Under the pieces are notes generated by a model. That model searched no databases, was not told the origin of the DNA, and was given only the letters and a program-made list of their open reading frames with translations. Source: Desulfobacteraceae bacterium (GTDB lineage: Bacteria; Desulfobacterota; Desulfobacteria; Desulfobacterales; Desulfobacteraceae). Taken from it: a DNA stretch of 15,076 nt. The stretch is from positions 1-15,076 of the forward strand of contig PIVQ01000106.1 in the NCBI GenBank assembly GCA_003354055.1, written 5' to 3'. Positions within the stretch are counted from its first letter, which is position 1. Every line of letters starts with the position of its first letter. The position numbers and the translations under genes are program-made. This document shows positions 11,865-15,076 of the stretch, piece by piece.

Positions 11865-13022
11865 TTAGAGCTTTTGGAGAAATTCCATGTCCCTGGTCTG
11901 AGATTTTTTGGTGCCGATGACAAGGACTTCCAGGCGGTTGTTGGGTAAAGTATGAAAATAGAGTCTGCCATTATAGGCAAACAATACTTCAAGCACACTG
12001 GTTTTATGCTTTTTCCCTGAAAAAACCTTTCTTTTGATGGTCACCTGATCAGGATTCCGATCCAACTGGTGAATAACTTCCTCAGCCTTTATCTGCTGGT
12101 CTTCGTTCAGGCTAAAAAAACCTGAGACTGCCTTACGATTCATATCCACCTGCTTATAAACCGCCGCAAATCGTTTACTTAAGAATTCAAATTCGTTTCG
12201 TCGTGTCCCGCCGCTTTTTCGTCTCTCTATTTTCTGGATTCTGGATTGAAGCTTCTCAATTTCCGCCTCTTTTTCAGCTTTCAGAGCGGCATAGTTGTCC
12301 CGCTCCTCCTCAAGGAGGATAATCTCATCGAACATCTCTTCTTCATTAATCTTTGATTTTTCCCGGTGCTCACCGTATCGGTTTTCCAGTTTGGCCAGAC
12401 GTTTAAACAAGGTTTTTTTCTCTTTTTTAAGACGCGCCATCCCCTTTTTATTTTTGGCACCTATTGCCTTAAGTTTTTTAACCAGGGTCTGATCCTGAGC
12501 CCTGTCCTGAGCAACCCGCTTGCTGGCAGACCGGTAAACCGGAAGAAAAACAGCCAATGCAATGCCCAGAAGAATCAATAATATAAGATTGGGTAACCAG
12601 GTGCCGTGATCAAGACGAATTTCCACCCGGGTATCAAGGCCCTGGTTCAGAATATCGTAATTGAGTTTTGCGACAAGTTCCGGCGCCGGGATTTCACTTT
12701 CGCCGGACACAGGGTCGGAGGTTCCGGACAGTGAAGGGTATATGACCCTGTCCTCCTGCGTAGTGACAAAAACAGATATCGCAACCCCTGCATTTTTAGT
12801 AAGATAATCCCGGGACAAAAAATCTGATATATTCTCTGATACCAACCGTTCTATGGTCTGGCTGCCCTCAAGGGCAGGGGCAGGATCTCCGATCAGGATA
12901 TTACTGATCTTCCTGTCATAACCGGCATTCAGATAGGCCTCCAGCCCGTTCAGGGCCAAGGCATACAGTATCGGCGGCAGAATCAGGCATAACACAGCGG
13001 TCTTCAATGGAAAATATTTCAT
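11865..13022 (-). CDS. Membrane-anchored coiled-coil protein with RelE/ParE-like C-terminus
   Basis: A 385-residue protein with four parts. Residues 7-25 are a first membrane helix; 26-142 a periplasmic domain with sensor-like strands (VAISVFVTTQEDRVIYPSLSG); 143-162 a second membrane helix; 168-270 a long, highly charged coiled coil in the cytoplasm. Residues 278-385 form a compact domain with AVYKQVDMNRKAVSGFFSL, VIHQLDRNPDQVTIKRKV, then strands LEVLFAYNGRLYFHTL and RLEVLVIGTKKSQTRDMEFL, the order of a RelE/ParE-type fold. GGGGAG precedes the ATG. It could be a sensor whose output is an RNA- or ribosome-binding module, or the fold may serve only for binding. No antitoxin gene is next to it. 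Architecture is clear; function is inference. Confidence 0.7.
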   Translation of the reverse strand: MKYFPLKTAVLCLILPPILYALALNGLEAYLNAGYDRKISNILIGDPAPALEGSQTIERLVSENISDFLSRDYLTKNAGVAISVFVTTQEDRVIYPSLSGTSDPVSGESEIPAPELVAKLNYDILNQGLDTRVEIRLDHGTWLPNLILLILLGIALAVFLPVYRSASKRVAQDRAQDQTLVKKLKAIGAKNKKGMARLKKEKKTLFKRLAKLENRYGEHREKSKINEEEMFDEIILLEEERDNYAALKAEKEAEIEKLQSRIQKIERRKSGGTRRNEFEFLSKRFAAVYKQVDMNRKAVSGFFSLNEDQQIKAEEVIHQLDRNPDQVTIKRKVFSGKKHKTSVLEVLFAYNGRLYFHTLPNNRLEVLVIGTKKSQTRDMEFLQKL

Positions 13023-13064
13023 TTTCTCCCCTTATCTCAATTTAGCCCTTAGATAAACCATATC

Positions 13065-13292
13065 TTAGAAACACATGTTTATCAACCATCCCGGAGCCTC
13101 TTTATGATATTTTGCCTCAACAGCGGCGAACTTAAAACAGGCAAAATGCTTTGACTTTTTCGTACAGGACGTGGTAGGTATCCAGTACATTTTGCAAAGC
13201 TGCCATAACCATATGACACGAAACCAAATTTTCAACAGCGATAAATGAGAAATATCCCGGGCTTGACCTGAGGCAATAGAATACGCTATCAT
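13065..13292 (-). CDS. Doubtful 75-codon ORF, possible transposase scrap
   Basis: The gap 13023-13396 holds only this minus-strand frame. It starts ATG at 13292 with no ribosome binding site and encodes IAYSIASGQARDISHLSLL, then a Trp- and Cys-rich part with SKHFACFKFAAVEAKYHKEA. The first part loosely resembles the strand ending in GxxHD found in IS4/IS5-type transposases, but no DDE residues, terminal repeats or target duplication are visible. It may be a relic of an insertion or chance. Confidence 0.25.
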   Translation of the reverse strand: MIAYSIASGQARDISHLSLLKIWFRVIWLWQLCKMYWIPTTSCTKKSKHFACFKFAAVEAKYHKEAPGWLINMCF

Positions 13293-13396
13293 GTTTCATA
13301 TTCTAAATTGTGTTCAATCCCTGAAATTCGTTAATAGTATCACATATGTATGGCACACTGTACTAACGCCTAAAAAGCCCCCCATAGGAGATGGTC

Positions 13397-13978
13397 ATGA
13401 ACGATTTTTTAAGAAATCTGAGAAGCTCCCATAAAAAGGAGACACCCCCACCAAGAAAGAGCACTGAGAGTCAGTTTTATCCCCAGTCGGATCGACGAGC
13501 CACCATGCATGATAGACGAACGCCTCAACATTCTCAGCAGCAACAGCATCAGCAATCGTCCCCGCAGCACTCCCTTGCTGTTGAAGATCTGGCCGAACAA
13601 CTCAACGATATGCTGCCGGTTCTTCTGGAAAACAGCTCAGCCCTTGTAGAGCATGTAGAGAAACTTACGACCATCAATGAAATGATGATGGAATCCACCA
13701 TGCGACAGAACAATGCTGTGGCTGATTTCTTTGAAAATCTTGGAAAAATGCTGACAGAAGCCCCCAGGAACGATCCTCACACACAGCCCAAAGCCACAAC
13801 CAGCTATGCTTCGGGCACCCATTACACCAAAGATGATATTTTATCCATCATCCACAACATGAGGGATCAGAGTGCCACGTTTTCCATCATCGCCGAGTAT
13901 CTAAGAGAAAAGGGCATACCTACCTTCTCCGGAAGAGGAGAGTGGCATGCCCAGACCATTCACAGACTGTGTAAATAG
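13397..13978 (+). CDS. Gln/His-rich protein with recombinase-like C-terminal segment
   Basis: A 193-residue soluble protein. Start chosen at 13397 because AGGAG (13386-13390) is 6 bases before it, while the ATG at 13391 touches that site. Residues 12-60 are a disordered linker rich in Pro, Arg, Gln and His (HSQQQQHQQSSPQH). Residues 61-118 are a helical hairpin (VEDLAEQLNDMLPVLLENSSALVEHVEKL and on), suited to self-association. Residues 145-193 (DDILSIIHNMRDQSATFSIIAEYLREKGIPTF, then WHAQTIHRLCK) closely resemble the helix-turn-helix stretch of serine recombinases that recognises DNA (IAxxLNxxGIPTxxGxxWxxxTVxxIL). No catalytic domain is present, so it is probably a DNA-binding or regulatory protein. 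It converges with the TetR gene, 2 bases between the stop codons. Confidence 0.65.
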   Translation: MNDFLRNLRSSHKKETPPPRKSTESQFYPQSDRRATMHDRRTPQHSQQQQHQQSSPQHSLAVEDLAEQLNDMLPVLLENSSALVEHVEKLTTINEMMMESTMRQNNAVADFFENLGKMLTEAPRNDPHTQPKATTSYASGTHYTKDDILSIIHNMRDQSATFSIIAEYLREKGIPTFSGRGEWHAQTIHRLCK

Positions 13979-13980
13979 GC

Positions 13981-14610
13981 TTATTTAGCTTTCAACCCCT
14001 TGATAATGAGATTGAATGCGAGTTTCAGCGTTGGTTTGACAAAATCCTTTTCATCGTTGAGCAGACGCTTGGAGTCCACCCAGAGTACAACACCGGCATA
14101 GGTGGCCCAGAGCACATCAGCCAGGGCCACAGGATGATCTTCGGTAAAAACGCCCTTGTCTATACCCTCTTTAACCACGGCGATAATGGCCTTGTGGGCC
14201 CTGCTGGAGTATTTTTTCAACTCCTGCATTACCTCATCGGAGAGATTATGGAGGGTTTCACCGGATTGAAGATGAAAAAGATTGATAAGAATACTTGCGT
14301 CGTACTCGTAAACATCGATGAACACATCACGAAATCGCCCGACTTTCTCCTCAACTGAGATATCCAGATCCACAACTTTTTCAATTTCAGAACCCAGGTG
14401 AGCCAAAATATCTATGGACAGGGAGGTATGCAACTCCTCCTTGTTTTTAAAGTAGAGGTACAGGGTACCGGGACTCAGCTCTGCCTTGGATGCAATTTCC
14501 TCCATGGTTGCGCTGTTGAATCCTTTGCCGGAAAAAATCTCCCGTGCAGCAGCAAGAATTTCCTGCCGTCTCCGTTCTTTTTCTCTTTTCTTGCGTTCAT
14601 GTATGCCCAT
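13981..14610 (-). CDS. TetR/AcrR-family transcriptional regulator
   Basis: A 209-residue repressor-type protein. Start chosen at 14610 (MGIHERKKREKER) because AAGGG stands 7 bases before it and the helix-turn-helix then begins at the normal distance; a longer frame to 14709 has no such site. The DNA-binding domain spans residues 12-60: RRQEILAAAREIFSGKGFNSATMEEIASKAELSPGTLYLYFKNKEEL, the classic TetR pattern. The helical ligand and dimer domain follows to the end and carries no recognisable ligand signature. It is divergent from the acetyl-CoA hydrolase/transferase gene, which it probably controls, with inverted repeats between them that could be operators. A CoA ester or short-chain acid ligand would suit that neighbour, but this is a guess. 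Confidence 0.92.
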   Translation of the reverse strand: MGIHERKKREKERRRQEILAAAREIFSGKGFNSATMEEIASKAELSPGTLYLYFKNKEELHTSLSIDILAHLGSEIEKVVDLDISVEEKVGRFRDVFIDVYEYDASILINLFHLQSGETLHNLSDEVMQELKKYSSRAHKAIIAVVKEGIDKGVFTEDHPVALADVLWATYAGVVLWVDSKRLLNDEKDFVKPTLKLAFNLIIKGLKAK

Positions 14611-14717
14611 TATCGAACCCTTTATTTTTTCAAAATCATTATTTTTTGAATATCGTTCATAAACTATATAACAGAACCGATAAATACAAAAATCTAACAA
14701 AAATCTCAAGTAAAAGA

Positions 14718-14745
14718 TTGACGGTTCATTAGATTTAATTATATT
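14718..14745 (+). promoter_or_regulatory. Promoter of the CoA-transferase gene
   Basis: TTGACG (14718-14723) is followed after 16 bases by TATATT (14740-14745), each one base from consensus. Transcription would begin near 14752, giving a leader of about 100 bases. The left arm of the inverted repeat lies in its spacer. Confidence 0.5.
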
Positions 14746-14852
14746 TTTAATTTGTTTCTAGGTTAAATTTAAATTTCTACCTCTCTTTTGTATTCACATC
14801 CGGCTGTTTTTTTACTATGATGAAAACCAAAAACTTCGGAGATTAAATCTAA
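14729..14852. promoter_or_regulatory. Inverted repeats, candidate TetR operators
   Basis: TTAGATTTAAT (14729-14739) recurs as its exact complement ATTAAATCTAA (14842-14852). The first copy lies between the -35 and -10 elements and the second ends at the base before the ATG. Between them AAATTTAAATTT (14765-14776) is a perfect palindrome. This layout suits repression by the divergent TetR protein, although the region is AT-rich and short repeats are cheap there. Confidence 0.4.
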
Positions 14853-15076
14853 ATGACTAAAGCAACATACTGGGCCGATGCTTATGTGGATAAACTATGT
14901 TCCGCCCAAGAGGCCTTACAGAATATCAGACCGGGACAACGGGTTTTTATCGGATCCTCCTGCGGAGAACCCCAGCACCTGGTCAGTGAACTGTCCGGCA
15001 TCTCGGGCAGGTTCACCGATCTTGAAATCGTCCGGCTTTTAAGCATTGAAAGCGGTCCTTTAACCCTGATCGCCAA
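14853..15076 (+). CDS. Acetyl-CoA hydrolase/CoA-transferase family protein, N-terminal part
   Basis: The first 74 codons of a gene that runs out of the window. The product starts MTKATYWADAYVDKLCSAQEAL and then has IRPGQRVFIGSSCGEPQHLVSEL, the N-terminal signature of the acetyl-CoA hydrolase/4-hydroxybutyrate CoA-transferase family, followed by DLEIVRLLS. These enzymes move CoA between acyl groups and acetate in the cytoplasm. GGAG lies about 10 bases before the ATG. It is divergent from a TetR gene. Some members carry an acetyltransferase domain at the C-terminus, which cannot be checked here. The substrate is unknown; control by the TetR protein is likely. Confidence 0.88.
   Translation, partial: MTKATYWADAYVDKLCSAQEALQNIRPGQRVFIGSSCGEPQHLVSELSGISGRFTDLEIVRLLSIESGPLTLIA

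Noticed and set aside
13341..13360. TGGCAC near 13354 as a sigma-54 element for the 193-residue protein
   Set aside because: No TTGC element follows at the required distance.

Overview
The window looks like chromosomal sequence from an anaerobic Gram-negative bacterium, probably a Desulfobacterota (Desulfobacteraceae-like) sulfate reducer. That assignment is inferred from gene content and protein style, not from a marker gene. There is no rRNA, tRNA, CRISPR array, intact transposase or phage structural gene. Most genes are single or in pairs with frequent strand switches.

1-5.1 kb is accessory in character. It opens with the end of a hicA toxin and a complete hicB antitoxin, then a PilZ (c-di-GMP receptor) gene and a convergent FlxA-like coiled-coil gene. 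A 132-bp duplicated fragment of the PilZ gene lies just beyond that gene. A minus-strand group follows: a 24-codon signal-peptide-only ORF, a small exported protein, a GIY-YIG nuclease-like protein, a protein of unknown function, and an open frame that may be its frameshifted tail. Upstream of this group is a plus-strand stretch with an extended -10 promoter, folded arms, a C/U-rich tract and a strong intrinsic terminator, which I read as a candidate small RNA. A single-pass membrane protein gene precedes it.

5.1-9.9 kb holds housekeeping-like single genes: a MaoC-type hydratase closed by a bidirectional terminator, an exported YbhB/PEBP protein, an AraC-family regulator with a recognisable promoter, a two-gene unit (unknown protein plus YkvA/DUF1232 protein), and a PRPP synthetase with changed signature motifs.

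9.9-11.1 kb is the clearest regulatory unit: a promoter directly after prs, an FMN riboswitch with a very long variable arm, and ribB. PRPP synthetase (prs) feeds purine and GTP synthesis and RibB makes the four-carbon riboflavin precursor, so the adjacency is metabolically sensible. A perfect 15-bp inverted repeat follows ribB.

11.1-15.1 kb carries a CPBP intramembrane protease related to the exosortase-associated group, a convergent membrane-anchored coiled-coil protein ending in what looks like a RelE/ParE-type fold, a Gln/His-rich protein with a recombinase-like C-terminus, a TetR regulator, and divergently the start of an acetyl-CoA hydrolase/CoA-transferase gene. Inverted repeats in the last intergenic region suggest TetR control of that gene.
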